Positions 56,102 to 64,000 of a stretch of 64,000 nucleotides of DNA are shown piece after piece; the stretch's first letter is position 1, and each line of letters opens with the position of its first letter. The notes beneath the pieces are model-generated. The model saw nothing but the letters and a program-made list of their open reading frames with translations, ran no database searches and had not been told where the DNA came from. The position numbers and the translations under genes were made by a program. The stretch is from assembly GCF_002091755.1 (NCBI RefSeq), contig NZ_BDAI01000007.1, positions 165,401 to 229,400 of the forward strand. The letters are read 5' to 3'. This stretch comes from Pseudomonas nitroreducens NBRC 12694. Lineage in GTDB: Bacteria > Pseudomonadota > Gammaproteobacteria > Pseudomonadales > Pseudomonadaceae.

Positions 56102-56568
56102 GGCGCCAAGACCAGCAGCTCGGCATGCGCCCGGCGGTTTTCCAGATGGAGCACCGCCACGCTGATCGGCAGCTTGAAGCGCCGTGGGCCCGCGCTCCCC
56201 GGATTCAGGTAGAGCACGCCCTCGCGCACCTCGTTCAGCGGCTTGTGTGAATGCCCCGCGAGCACCACGTCGATGCCTTCGGCAGCCGGATCGATGGCCA
56301 ACTGCTTGAGGTCGTGGATCAGGTACAGCCGCAGCCCGCCCAGCTCCAGAAGTAGCGTTTCCGGCAGCGCTCCGGCCCAGTCGTCAGTGTCGTTGTTGCC
56401 GCGCACTACTTCCAGCGGGGCGAGTTCGCCGAGCTGATCGAGCAGCGAGGCAGGGCCGATGTCGCCCAGGTGCAGGATGCGCTCACAGCCGCGCAGCGCC
56501 TCCAAAGCTTCGGGGCGCAGCAGGCCATGGGTGTCGGCGATGACGCCGATGCGCAGGGATGTGGTCAT
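56098..56568 (-). CDS. YfcE-type metallophosphoesterase
   Basis: A 156-residue calcineurin-like phosphodiesterase of the MJ0936/YfcE family. Metal motifs in order: IADTHG, LHLGDIG, RGNNDTDD, IHDLKQLA and AGHSHKP, all in place. Such enzymes hydrolyse phosphodiesters; the physiological substrate is not known. Start 56568 (MTTSLRIGVIAD) is preferred over the in-frame ATG nine codons upstream. In PAO1 I recall a similar gene shortly after folA. Confidence 0.88.
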   Translation of the reverse strand: MTTSLRIGVIADTHGLLRPEALEALRGCERILHLGDIGPASLLDQLGELAPLEVVRGNNDTDDWAGALPETLLLELGGLRLYLIHDLKQLAIDPAAEGIDVVLAGHSHKPLNEVREGVLYLNPGSAGPRRFKLPISVAVLHLENRRAHAELLVLAP

Positions 56569-56585
56569 ACCAGGGAGCATAAACG

Positions 56586-56611
56586 ACGACGCCACCCGAA
56601 GGTGGCGTCGT
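56586..56611 (-). terminator. Terminator-like hairpin after the NCS2 permease gene
   Basis: A perfect 11-bp stem ACGACGCCACC / GGTGGCGTCGT with a UUCG-type tetraloop on the minus strand, 7 bp past the permease stop. The T-run is short. Confidence 0.65.
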
Positions 56612-56617
56612 GGCGGC

Positions 56618-58009
56618 TCAGCCGTTGTGCGAGGCCTTGGCGGCGTCGGACTCGGGCAGGAACCAGTTCAGCAGCAGGGCGCAGATGCCGCCGGTGGCCA
56701 CGCCTGATTCCAGCACATTGCGGATTGCGTGGGGCATGTGCGCGAGGAACTCTGGTACCTGGGAAATGCCCAGGCCCAGCGCCAGGCTGACGGCGATGAT
56801 CAGCAGCGCGCGGCGGTCCAGATGGGTGCCGGCGAGGATGTTGATGCCCGAGGCGGCAACCGCGCCGAACATCACCATTACCGCGCCGCCGAGCACAGGC
56901 TCGGGAACGGCCTGGATCACCCCGGCGACGCTGGGGAAAAGGCCCAGCACGATGAGCATCGCGGCGATCCACAGGCCGACGTGGCGGCTGGCGACGCCGG
57001 TCAACTGGATCACGCCGTTGTTCTGCGCGAACACCGAGCTGGGGAATGTGTTGAACAGGCCGGCCAGCAGCGAGTTGGCGCCGTTCACCAGCACGCCGCC
57101 CTTGATGCGCTGCATCCACAGCGGGCCTTCGACCGGCTGCTTGGAGATCTTGCTGGTGGCGGTGACGTCGCCGATGGCTTCCAGCGAGGTGACCAGGTAG
57201 ATCACCAGCATCGGGATGAACAGGCTCCAGGAGAAGCCCAGGCCGAAGTGCAGCGGCACCGGGACCTGGAAGGCCGGCGCCTCGTGCATGCCGGTGAAGT
57301 CCAGGCGGCCCAGGTAACCGGCCAGCGCATAGCCCACGGCCAGGGCGATGACGATGGCGCCGCTGCGCATCCACACCACCGGGATGCGGTTGAGGATGAC
57401 GATGATCGCCAGCACCAGGCCCGACAGCATCAGGTTCTCGCCGTTGGCGAAGGTGCCGTTGGACATGGCGGAGAAGCCGCCGCCCATGCTGATCAGACCG
57501 ACCTTGATCAGGGTCAGGCCGATCATCAGCACCACGATGCCGGTGACCAGAGGGGTGATCAAGCGCTTCACGAAGGGCAGGATGCGCGACACGCCCATTT
57601 CCACGAAGGAGCCGGCCATGACCACGCCGAAGATCGCCGCCATCACCGCTTCCACCGGGGTGCCGTTCTTCACCATCAGCGCCCCGCCGGCGATCAGCGG
57701 GCCGACGAAGTTGAAGCTGGTGCCCTGGACGATCAGCAGGCCCGCGCCGAACGGCCCGAAGCGCTTGCACTGGACGAAGGTGGCGATGCCGGAGATCACC
57801 AGCGACATCGACACGATCAGGTTGGTGTCGCGCGGCGACACGCCCAGCGCCTGGCAGATCAGCAGGCCGGGAGTGACGATCGGCACGATGATAGCCAGCA
57901 GGTGCTGCAGCGCAGCCAGCAGGGCGATGGGCAGGGCGGGGCGGTCTTCCAGGCCGTAGACCAGGTCGGGCTGGTCCTTGGCGGCGGACGGGTTCTCGAG
58001 GGAGCTCAT
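56618..58009 (-). CDS. NCS2-family purine/xanthine permease
   Basis: A 463-residue permease with about 12-14 hydrophobic segments, of the nucleobase:cation symporter 2 family. Blocks include ALPIALLAALQHLLAIIVPI at the N-terminus, QGTSFNFVGPLIAG, and the conserved NSLLAGLFNTFPSSVFAQNN. This region resembles XanQ/UraA. Purine (xanthine or uric acid) is a more likely substrate than uracil, but this is not settled. It probably imports the base by proton symport. Confidence 0.92.
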   Translation of the reverse strand: MSSLENPSAAKDQPDLVYGLEDRPALPIALLAALQHLLAIIVPIVTPGLLICQALGVSPRDTNLIVSMSLVISGIATFVQCKRFGPFGAGLLIVQGTSFNFVGPLIAGGALMVKNGTPVEAVMAAIFGVVMAGSFVEMGVSRILPFVKRLITPLVTGIVVLMIGLTLIKVGLISMGGGFSAMSNGTFANGENLMLSGLVLAIIVILNRIPVVWMRSGAIVIALAVGYALAGYLGRLDFTGMHEAPAFQVPVPLHFGLGFSWSLFIPMLVIYLVTSLEAIGDVTATSKISKQPVEGPLWMQRIKGGVLVNGANSLLAGLFNTFPSSVFAQNNGVIQLTGVASRHVGLWIAAMLIVLGLFPSVAGVIQAVPEPVLGGAVMVMFGAVAASGINILAGTHLDRRALLIIAVSLALGLGISQVPEFLAHMPHAIRNVLESGVATGGICALLLNWFLPESDAAKASHNG

Positions 58010-58278
58010 GGGCGGCGGTCCGGGAAAAAAGAGCGCGATTTTACTGGCCCGAGGCGGGATCGCACAGTGCCATGAGGCAAGGAGGGATAAACGGGGAAGT
58101 TCGGATTCCTACGCCAAGGTCGGGCAGGGGTACCGCCCTGGCTTTCGACGCAGGAAAAAGTGCCGAATTTTCAACAGGGTGCGCGGACGCGTCTGAATGA
58201 TCGTGCCCGGTTGCGTGACTTCACTGGAGTACATCCGGAGCCATTCGGGGCCTCGGCGTAATCCAGAAGGATATGAAG

Positions 58279-58737
58279 ATGCGCAAACAACAGGGTTTCA
58301 CTCTGATCGAGCTGATGATCGTGGTGGCGATCATCGGGATTCTGGCTTCGGTGTCGTTGCCCTTGTATTCGGACTATTCGTCCCGGTCGAAAGCAGCGGC
58401 CGCGATGGCTGAGATTTCCGGCGTTAAGACCGCCGTTGGTCTGTGTGTCGCGGAAGTGGGCTCCCCGAAGGGATGTGACGCCGGAACCTATGGGATTCCA
58501 AAAGATTTCGACGCGACCACCAATATCACGAGTGGTTATTCGGTGACGGACGGGGTCATCAAGTTCAAGACCAGTGCGACCGATAGCAAGGGGAATGAAC
58601 TTGAGCTGGAAATGAAGCCTAAGGCTGACACTAAATCGAGTCTGATCTGGGAGGTGTCGGGAACCATCTGCGACGCTGATCGTGGCATAAAGCCCGGTAC
58701 GGGTGGTTGTGCTAAGACAGACTCGCAGGAAGGTTGA
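58279..58737 (+). CDS. Type IVa pilin-like protein, orphan
   Basis: A 152-residue prepilin: six-residue leader MRKQQG, prepilin peptidase cut before F, then FTLIELMIVVAIIGILASVS with the conserved Glu5. The mature 146-residue protein has cysteines at 50, 60, 125 and 138 (mature numbering); 125-138 would form a C-terminal disulfide loop like that of PilA. The start at 58279 has AGAAGG at eight bases; an in-frame ATG at 58273 is too close. There are no pilus assembly genes nearby. By eye the gene is less GC-rich than its neighbours, which suggests transfer or allelic replacement. Confidence 0.85.
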   Translation: MRKQQGFTLIELMIVVAIIGILASVSLPLYSDYSSRSKAAAAMAEISGVKTAVGLCVAEVGSPKGCDAGTYGIPKDFDATTNITSGYSVTDGVIKFKTSATDSKGNELELEMKPKADTKSSLIWEVSGTICDADRGIKPGTGGCAKTDSQEG

Positions 58738-58758
58738 TCTCCTGGTTTCATCGCCCAC

Positions 58759-58787
58759 AAAAAAGCCCGGCATTCGCCGGGCTTTTT
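58759..58787. terminator. Bidirectional rho-independent terminator
   Basis: Stem GCCCGGC / GCCGGGC with loop ATTC flanked by A-run and T-run, between the convergent pilin and ilvD genes. Confidence 0.94.
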
Positions 58788-58803
58788 CATGTCACCGCCA
58801 GAC

Positions 58804-60642
58804 TCAACCGTCCAGCAGCGCCTTGTCGCGCACCGCGCCCTTGTCGGCGCTGGTGGCGAGCAGGGCGTAGGCTTTCAGCGCGGTGCTCACCTTGCGCGCG
58901 CGCGGCAGCGCCGGCTTCCAGCCCTTCTTGTTCTGCTCGGCGCGGCGGGTGGCCAGCTCTTCATCGCTGACCAGCAGGTTGATGCTGCGGTTGGGGATGT
59001 CGATCAGTACCTTGTCGCCGTCCTGCACCAGGCCGATGGCGCCACCGGCTGCGGCTTCCGGCGAGGCGTGGCCGATGGACAGGCCCGAGGTGCCGCCGGA
59101 GAAGCGGCCATCGGTGAGCAGGGCACAGGCCTTGCCCAGGCCCTTGGACTTCAGGTAACTGGTCGGGTACAGCATTTCCTGCATGCCCGGGCCGCCTTTC
59201 GGGCCTTCGTAGCGGATGATCACGATGTCGCCCGGCTTCACCTCGTCAGCGAGGATGCCCTTCACGGCACCGTCCTGGCTTTCGAAGATCTTTGCGCGGC
59301 CTTCGAACACGTGGATGGACTCGTCCACGCCAGCGGTCTTCACCACGCAGCCGTCGAGGGCGATGTTGCCGTACAGCACGGCCAGGCCGCCTTCCTGGGA
59401 GTAGGCGTGCTCGACGCTGCGGATGCAGCCTTCGGCGCGGTCGTCATCCAGGGTGTCCCAGCGGGTGCTCTGGCTGAACGCCACCTGGGTCGGGATACCG
59501 GCGGGGCCGGCCTTGAAGAAGGTGTGGACCTTCTCGTCCTGGGTCTGGGTGATGTCCCACTCGGCGATGGCGTCGGCCATGCTCGGGCTGTGCACGGTCG
59601 GTACGTCGGTGTGCAGCAGGCCGCCACGGGCCAGCTCGCCGAGGATGGAGAAGATGCCGCCGGCGCGGTGCACGTCTTCCATGTGGTACTTCTGGATGTT
59701 CGGCGCGACCTTGCACAGCTGCGGCACCTTGCGCGACAGGCGATCGATGTCGCGCAGGTCGAAGGCGATCTCCGCCTCCTGGGCGGCGGCCAGCAGATGC
59801 AGAATGGTGTTGGTCGAACCGCCCATGGCGATGTCCAGGGTCATGGCGTTCTCGAACGCCTTGAAGCTGGCGACGTTGCGCGGCAGCACGGACTCGTCGC
59901 CTTCACCGTAGTAGCGCTGGCACAGCTCGACGGCCAGGCGGCCGGCGCGCAGGAACAGCTGCTCGCGGTCGGCGTGGGTAGCCAGGGTCGAACCGTTGCC
60001 CGGCAGCGACAGGCCCAGGGCTTCGGTCAGGCAGTTCATCGAGTTGGCGGTGAACATGCCGGAGCAGGAGCCGCAGGTCGGGCAGGCGCTGCGCTCGTAC
60101 TCGGCGACCTTCTCGTCGGAGCAGGAGTCGTCGGCGGCGACGACCATGGCGTCCACCAGGTCCAGGCCGTGGTTGGCCAGCTTGGTCTTGCCGGCTTCCA
60201 TCGGGCCGCCGGAGACGAACACCACCGGGATGTTCAGGCGCAGGGCGGCCATCAGCATGCCGGGGGTGATCTTGTCGCAGTTGGAGATGCAGACGATGGC
60301 GTCGGCGCAGTGGGCGTTGACCATGTATTCCACGGAGTCGGCGATGATCTCGCGCGACGGCAGGGAATAGAGCATGCCGTCATGGCCCATGGCGATGCCG
60401 TCGTCCACGGCGATGGTGTTGAATTCCTTGGCCACGCCGCCGTGTTTTTCGATCTCGCGGGCGACCAGCTGGCCCAGGTCCTTCAGGTGCACGTGGCCGG
60501 GCACGAACTGGGTGAAGGAGTTGGCGATGGCGATGATCGGTTTCTTGAAGTCTTCGTCCTTCATCCCGGTGGCGCGCCACAGGGCGCGGGCGCCGGCCAT
60601 GTTGCGGCCGTGGGTGGAGGTTTTCGAACGGTAATCGGGCAT
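58804..60642 (-). CDS. ilvD: Dihydroxy-acid dehydratase
   Basis: A 612-residue Fe-S enzyme of valine, leucine and isoleucine synthesis that dehydrates 2,3-dihydroxy acids. Cluster cysteines are in IVCISNCDKITPGML and CPTCGSCSGMFTANSMNC. GFMSGGSTNTILHLLA-like and RFSGGTSGLSIGHASPEA are further family blocks. The full length of the E. coli-type enzyme is present. Together with ilvA at 5557 it gives two branched-chain genes in this window, though far apart. Confidence 0.96.
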   Translation of the reverse strand: MPDYRSKTSTHGRNMAGARALWRATGMKDEDFKKPIIAIANSFTQFVPGHVHLKDLGQLVAREIEKHGGVAKEFNTIAVDDGIAMGHDGMLYSLPSREIIADSVEYMVNAHCADAIVCISNCDKITPGMLMAALRLNIPVVFVSGGPMEAGKTKLANHGLDLVDAMVVAADDSCSDEKVAEYERSACPTCGSCSGMFTANSMNCLTEALGLSLPGNGSTLATHADREQLFLRAGRLAVELCQRYYGEGDESVLPRNVASFKAFENAMTLDIAMGGSTNTILHLLAAAQEAEIAFDLRDIDRLSRKVPQLCKVAPNIQKYHMEDVHRAGGIFSILGELARGGLLHTDVPTVHSPSMADAIAEWDITQTQDEKVHTFFKAGPAGIPTQVAFSQSTRWDTLDDDRAEGCIRSVEHAYSQEGGLAVLYGNIALDGCVVKTAGVDESIHVFEGRAKIFESQDGAVKGILADEVKPGDIVIIRYEGPKGGPGMQEMLYPTSYLKSKGLGKACALLTDGRFSGGTSGLSIGHASPEAAAGGAIGLVQDGDKVLIDIPNRSINLLVSDEELATRRAEQNKKGWKPALPRARKVSTALKAYALLATSADKGAVRDKALLDG

Positions 60643-61019
60643 GACAGGTTCCTGCGGCTCAGGTGCACGGTGGGAGTCGATCCGGGTCTTTAAGTGCGGC
60701 GGCGTGCAGCGGATGGCGCTGGCCGGCGAGACCTTGAGCAGACTCTAAGTCGTATCGTGAGCGCGGTACGCACCGGATGCAAACAGCAGATGGCCTTGCA
60801 TGGGCGAGGTCGGCGCGGGGCTTGGCGGGGTCACCGCCTGCTCGGCCGGGGCTCACAGGCCCGCCGGGGGATAAATGGCAGGAATGAGCCGGATTCTACG
60901 CCGGGCCTTGCCGCCAGGGAAAGGCTGGCGGTCGGCGCGGGCCATAGACTTTCGCCGCGCTGGCATGGTCAGAATGGCCATTGGCGCTTTTCGATCCCGT
61001 TCGTTGAAGGAGCAACCCC
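60643..61019. other. Intergenic region without a recognised gene
   Basis: 377 bp between the ilvD start and the small exported-protein gene on the opposite strand. Must hold both promoters. No leader peptide rich in branched-chain residues, no T-run terminator and no repeat were seen. An AAGGAG ribosome-binding site at 61006-61012 belongs to the next gene. Confidence 0.5.
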
Positions 61020-61334
61020 ATGAAAGTCATCTCAATTGCTCTGCTGGCTGCAGTCTTTGCCGGCAGCGTGCAGGCCTCGTCCGACGCGGCCTGGCAGGCG
61101 CAGGACAAGCAGCAGCGCGAGGCCTGCCTGGCGCTGAGTCATCTGCAGAACAAGAAGGTGCTGGGGACTCCGGTGCTGTTCGACGACAGCGTGGGCTATA
61201 CAGCGCTGATGATCGGGGGGACCTATGCGCAGAAGCACATGAAGGGCAAGCCAGGCCGCGAGTTGTGCCTGTTCGAGCGCAAGACTGGTAAAGCGGTGCT
61301 CAGCGAGGCGGATTCGCTGATGCCGGTGAAATGA
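61020..61334 (+). CDS. Small exported protein of unknown function
   Basis: A 104-residue protein with a signal peptide, MKVISIALLAAVFAGSVQAS, cleaved near VQA. The mature part of about 85 residues has two cysteines (C36 and C83 of the precursor) likely to form a disulfide, and a glycine-rich middle. AAGGAG lies eight bases before the ATG. Not recognised; no known domain was seen. It stands alone between divergent ilvD and the convergent methyltransferase gene. Confidence 0.7.
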   Translation: MKVISIALLAAVFAGSVQASSDAAWQAQDKQQREACLALSHLQNKKVLGTPVLFDDSVGYTALMIGGTYAQKHMKGKPGRELCLFERKTGKAVLSEADSLMPVK

Positions 61335-61407
61335 TGTGCTCCCCTCGACCAGAGGGCGCATGACGCCTCAAGCGTTATCCGCCATCCGCGGAATCGGGTG
61401 CAGAGAC

Positions 61408-61436
61408 GGCGGATAAAGCGTTCCGCTTTATCCGCC
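61408..61436. repeat. Perfect 13-bp palindrome in an intergenic region
   Basis: GGCGGATAAAGCG / CGCTTTATCCGCC with loop TTC, in the gap between two convergent genes. It resembles Pseudomonas intergenic GGCGGATAA-type repeats, and a partial unit (TTATCCGCC) lies at 61374-61382. It could act as a terminator, but no T-run follows. Confidence 0.55.
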
Positions 61437-61475
61437 CTGTGCCGATGAATGAAATACGGGGCGTGCGGTGATGCC

Positions 61476-62672
61476 TTAGCCGTTGGGCAGCAGACGCACC
61501 GTCAGGCTCTTGATGTAGCGGGTTTCCGGGATCGCCAGGTGGACGGGGTGGTCCGGGCCCTGGCCGCCGCGCTCCAGCAGCTGGATGTTGCGGTCTAGGT
61601 GACGGGCGCTGCCCAGCAGGATGTTCTGCAGGTCGTCCTCGGGCAGGTGCATTGAGCAGGAGGCGCTCACCAGCACGCCATCCTTGGACAGCAGGCGCAT
61701 GGCCTGTTCGTTGAGGCGGCGGTAGGCGGCCTCGCCGTTTTTCAGGTCCTTCTTGCGCTTGATGAAGGCGGGCGGGTCGGCAACGATCACGTCGAAGCGC
61801 TCGTCGGCGGCCTTCAGCTCGCGCAGGGCATCGAATACGTCACCTTCCACGCAGGCGACTTTCTCGGCCAGGCCGTTGAGGGTGGCGTTGCGCTCCACGC
61901 CATCCAGGGCGAAGCCGGAGGCATCGACGCACATCACTTCGCTGGCGCCGAAGGCTGCGGCCTGGATGCCCCAGCCGCCGATATAGCTGAACAGGTCCAG
62001 AACGCGCTTGCCCTGCACATAGGGCTGCAGGCGGGCGCGGTTCATGCGGTGGTCGTAGAACCAGCCAGTCTTCTGACCTGCCAGTACTGGGGCTTCGAAC
62101 TTCACGCCGTTCTCTTCCAGGCCGACCCATTCCGGGACTTCGCCGTAGGCGTTCTCGACGTAGCGCTCAAGGCCTTCGGCATCGCGGGCGCTGGAGTCGT
62201 TCTTCCACAGCACGGCGCTGGGCTTGAGCACCTGCAGCAGGGCGGCGAGTACGTCGTCGCGGTGCTTCTCCATGGTCGCCGAGGCGAGCTGGACCACCAG
62301 TACGTCGCCGAAACGGTCTACCACCAGACCCGGCAGCAGGTCGGAGTCACCGTAGACGAGGCGGTAGAACGGCTTGTCGAACAGGCGCTCGCGCAGGCTC
62401 AGGGCGACATTCAGGCGGTGAACCAGTAGCGATTTGTCGAGAACGTGCTTGGTGTCACGGGAAATCAGGCGGGCGCAGATGAGGTTGTTCGGGCTCATCG
62501 CGACGATGCCCAGCGGCTTGCCGTTGGCCATTTCGAGGATGGCCTGTTCGCCGGCGCCGAAGCCGTTCAGCGGGGTGGCAGCGACGTCCACTTCGTTGCT
62601 GTAGACCCACAGGTGGCCGGCGCGCAGGCGGCGCTCGGCGTTGGCTTTCAGACGCAGGCTGGGCAGGGTCAT
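61476..62672 (-). CDS. rlmI: RlmI-type 23S rRNA (cytosine) methyltransferase
   Basis: A 398-residue SAM-dependent methyltransferase. An N-terminal PUA-type RNA-binding domain (about 1-80; RLRAGHLWVYSNEV) precedes the Rossmann domain with SAM motif VLDLFSYIGGWGIQAAAFGA and motif IV VIVADPPAFIKRKKDL. The catalytic cysteine is probably in LVSASCSMHLPEDD. This architecture is that of RlmI, which makes m5C1962. The symbol is from family similarity. Confidence 0.88.
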   Translation of the reverse strand: MTLPSLRLKANAERRLRAGHLWVYSNEVDVAATPLNGFGAGEQAILEMANGKPLGIVAMSPNNLICARLISRDTKHVLDKSLLVHRLNVALSLRERLFDKPFYRLVYGDSDLLPGLVVDRFGDVLVVQLASATMEKHRDDVLAALLQVLKPSAVLWKNDSSARDAEGLERYVENAYGEVPEWVGLEENGVKFEAPVLAGQKTGWFYDHRMNRARLQPYVQGKRVLDLFSYIGGWGIQAAAFGASEVMCVDASGFALDGVERNATLNGLAEKVACVEGDVFDALRELKAADERFDVIVADPPAFIKRKKDLKNGEAAYRRLNEQAMRLLSKDGVLVSASCSMHLPEDDLQNILLGSARHLDRNIQLLERGGQGPDHPVHLAIPETRYIKSLTVRLLPNG

Positions 62673-62753
62673 GGGGAAGGCTCCGGCAAAAGAGCGGGAT
62701 TATAGCGCAGCAGCGCGCCCCCCCGGAGCAGGGCGCACGCGCTTTTGATCGGA

Positions 62754-63293
62754 TCAGGCGGCGAGGGTTTCGATCAGCTGCTTGTTGAAGGCGGGGATAT
62801 CGTCGGGCTTGCGGCTGCTGATCAGGTGCCCGTCCTTGACCACCTGGCGGTCGACCCAGTGGCCGCCGGCATTGTTGATGTCGTCCTTGAGCGAGTTCCA
62901 GCTGGTCAGTGTCTTGCCCTTCACCAGGCCGGCGGAGACCAGCAGCCAGGCGCCGTGGCAGATCACGGCGATGGGTTTGCCGGCCTCGCTAGCCTTCTGC
63001 ACGATTTCCTGGGCCTTGGGCAGGTTGCGGATCTGGTCGGCGTTGATCACGCCGCCGGGCAGCAGCACCGCGTCATAGTCATCGATGCGGGCGGTCTCGA
63101 AGGTGCTGTCGACCTTGAAGTAGTCAGCCGGCTTGTCATGGTTCCAGCCGCGTACCTTGTCGGTGCTGTCGGAGAGAATCCTCACCTTGGCGCCGGCTTC
63201 CTCGAGCGCCTCGCGCGGGCCGGTCAGTTCGACCTGTTCGAAGCCATCGGTGACCAGGATGGCGACGGTCTTGCCTTTGAGTGTCTGGCTCAT
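62754..63293 (-). CDS. pfpI: PfpI/DJ-1-family protein
   Basis: A 179-residue DJ-1/PfpI protein. The conserved cysteine of the nucleophile elbow lies in PIAVICHGAWLLVSAGLV, and the upstream acidic residue in FEQVELTGPREALEEAG; the His follows the Cys directly, as in proteases and glyoxalase/hydrolase members. The start MSQTLKGK has GGGAG upstream and was preferred over a 15-codon longer frame. In P. aeruginosa PfpI is linked to stress resistance and mutation rate. Confidence 0.9.
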   Translation of the reverse strand: MSQTLKGKTVAILVTDGFEQVELTGPREALEEAGAKVRILSDSTDKVRGWNHDKPADYFKVDSTFETARIDDYDAVLLPGGVINADQIRNLPKAQEIVQKASEAGKPIAVICHGAWLLVSAGLVKGKTLTSWNSLKDDINNAGGHWVDRQVVKDGHLISSRKPDDIPAFNKQLIETLAA

Positions 63294-63432
63294 GGCGTGT
63301 CTCCCATTTCTTCCGCTTGGGTGTAAAGGTTCCGACACAGCAGCCGATGAAAGTTCAGTCTAAAACGGCAGTTCCAGAATGCGTTGCTCTGGGTAAACTG
63401 TGCGCCCCGTCAACTTTCCAGTCCGCGCCTAC

Positions 63433-64000
63433 ATGTCCCAAGAACTCTCCGCCGAACAGATCCGTCAGGCCCTGCAGGGCATCAGCGTGCCGCCGCAGCC
63501 GCAGATCATGGTTGACCTGCAGATGGAGCAGTTCATGCCCAATCCGGACCTGAAGGCGATCGCCAAGCTGATCAGCCAGGACCCGGGGCTGTCCGGTGCG
63601 CTGCTGAAGCTGGTGAACTCGCCGTTCTTCGGCCTGGCCAACCGCATCACCTCGATCCAGCGGGCGGTGAACCTGCTGGGCAGCCGTTCGGTGATCAACC
63701 TGATCAACGCCCAGTCGATCAAGGGGGAGATGACCGACGACACCATCGTTACCCTCAATCGCTTCTGGGATACGGCGCAGGACGTGGCCATGAGCTGCCT
63801 GACCCTGGCCAAGCGCATTGGCTACGAGTCGGTGGACGAGGCTTACGCGCTGGGGCTGTTCCACAATTGCGGCATTCCGCTGATGCTCAAGCGCTTCCCG
63901 CACTACATGGCGGTGCTGGAGGAGGCGTATGCCAGCGCCAGCGACGAGCGCCGCGTGGTGGACACCGAGAACCGCGTGCTGAATACCAACCATGCGGTCG
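63433..64000 (+). CDS. HDOD-domain protein (C-terminus cut by window edge)
   Basis: At least 189 residues are in the window, and the frame is open at its end. HDOD motif: LISQDPGLSGALLKLVNSPFF near residue 50 and SIQRAVNLLGSRSVINLI, then FHNCGIPLMLKRFP with the histidine of a degenerate HD site. HDOD proteins are usually regulators of stress or motility without known enzyme activity. The ATG at 63433 is at the family start. Confidence 0.9.
   Translation, partial: MSQELSAEQIRQALQGISVPPQPQIMVDLQMEQFMPNPDLKAIAKLISQDPGLSGALLKLVNSPFFGLANRITSIQRAVNLLGSRSVINLINAQSIKGEMTDDTIVTLNRFWDTAQDVAMSCLTLAKRIGYESVDEAYALGLFHNCGIPLMLKRFPHYMAVLEEAYASASDERRVVDTENRVLNTNHAV

Noticed and set aside
58118..58272. A sigma-54 promoter for the orphan pilin gene
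   Set aside because: The GG and GC dinucleotides near 58140 are 8, not 10, bases apart, and no other candidate was convincing.
58789..60693. A 634-codon plus-strand frame opposite ilvD
   Set aside because: The ilvD Fe-S cysteine clusters are on the minus strand; the frame has low-complexity composition.
60734..60750. CAGACTCTAA near 60740 as the end of another copy of the 31566-31706 palindromic element
   Set aside because: Only about ten bases match and no opposite end was found.
60643..61019. Search for a branched-chain amino-acid leader peptide upstream of ilvD
   Set aside because: No short ORF rich in Ile, Leu or Val with a ribosome-binding site and terminator was found.

Overview
The window is about 64 kb of a high-GC, gene-dense gammaproteobacterial chromosome that reads as Pseudomonas, close to the P. 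aeruginosa group but not P. aeruginosa itself. The evidence is the protein content and gene order: an AaaA-type autotransporter, rpiA-ilvA, rppH-ptsP and lgt; then argE, argA, gshA, tex, ompR-envZ (amgRS), ldcA, rimBK, hslR, hslO and pckA; then folA, an NCS2 permease, ilvD, an rlmI-type gene, pfpI and an HDOD gene. Comparisons with P. aeruginosa PAO1 are from memory, not from a search. No rRNA, tRNA, CRISPR, transposase or prophage gene was recognised.

Layout. 1-15255: a truncated AraC regulator, an SdiA-regulated-type exported protein, the AaaA aminopeptidase autotransporter, a YegP-type protein, rpiA, ilvA, two DUF2269 membrane proteins, a HAD phosphatase, rppH-ptsP, a PAS-GGDEF cyclase, an NRDE protein, a TSUP permease and lgt. 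15256-18330: terminator, a perfect REP-type inverted repeat, an nfeD-stomatin pair and an orphan glycosyltransferase. 18331-38231: orphan GspE/PilB-type ATPase, CYTH-CHAD protein, arginine synthesis (argE, argA), a small RMF-like gene, gshA, thioesterase, tex, the envelope-stress two-component system, ldcA, rimB-rimK, hslR, a PAP2 phosphatase, hslO and pckA. 38232-47300: accessory-looking genes (short RecQ, AlmA-like flavin monooxygenase, nitroreductase, and a LysR gene divergent from a beta-oxidation pair bracketed by two similar palindromic elements). 47299-58010: folA, a pair of paralogous exported proteins, a DUF2868/GTPase membrane pair, a HisD-like dehydrogenase with an orphan binding protein and an XRE-cupin regulator, a YfcE-type phosphodiesterase and an NCS2 permease. 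58279-64000: orphan type IV pilin, ilvD, a small exported protein, an RlmI-type methyltransferase, a PfpI/DJ-1 protein and a truncated HDOD gene.

The window mixes amino-acid synthesis (ilvA, ilvD, argE, argA, probably the histidinol-phosphatase-like HAD), redox and stress handling (gshA, hslO, hslR, ompR-envZ), nitrogen and peptide scavenging (aaaA, ptsP), ribosome modification (rimK, RlmI-type, RMF-like) and oxidation of alkanes, ketones or fatty acyl-CoAs. Relative to the remembered PAO1 order, a block resembling PA5210-PA5192 sits between lgt (PA0341-like) and folA (PA0350-like), which suggests a rearrangement between the two sides of the origin.

The most interesting non-coding signals are: a six-codon leader ORF, Met-Phe-Leu-Arg-Arg-Arg, with a strong ribosome-binding site upstream of argA; two identical 17-bp operator-like repeats between the XRE-cupin gene and its divergent target operon; an RMF-like small gene facing argA; and a 13-codon ORF whose stop overlaps the pckA start.
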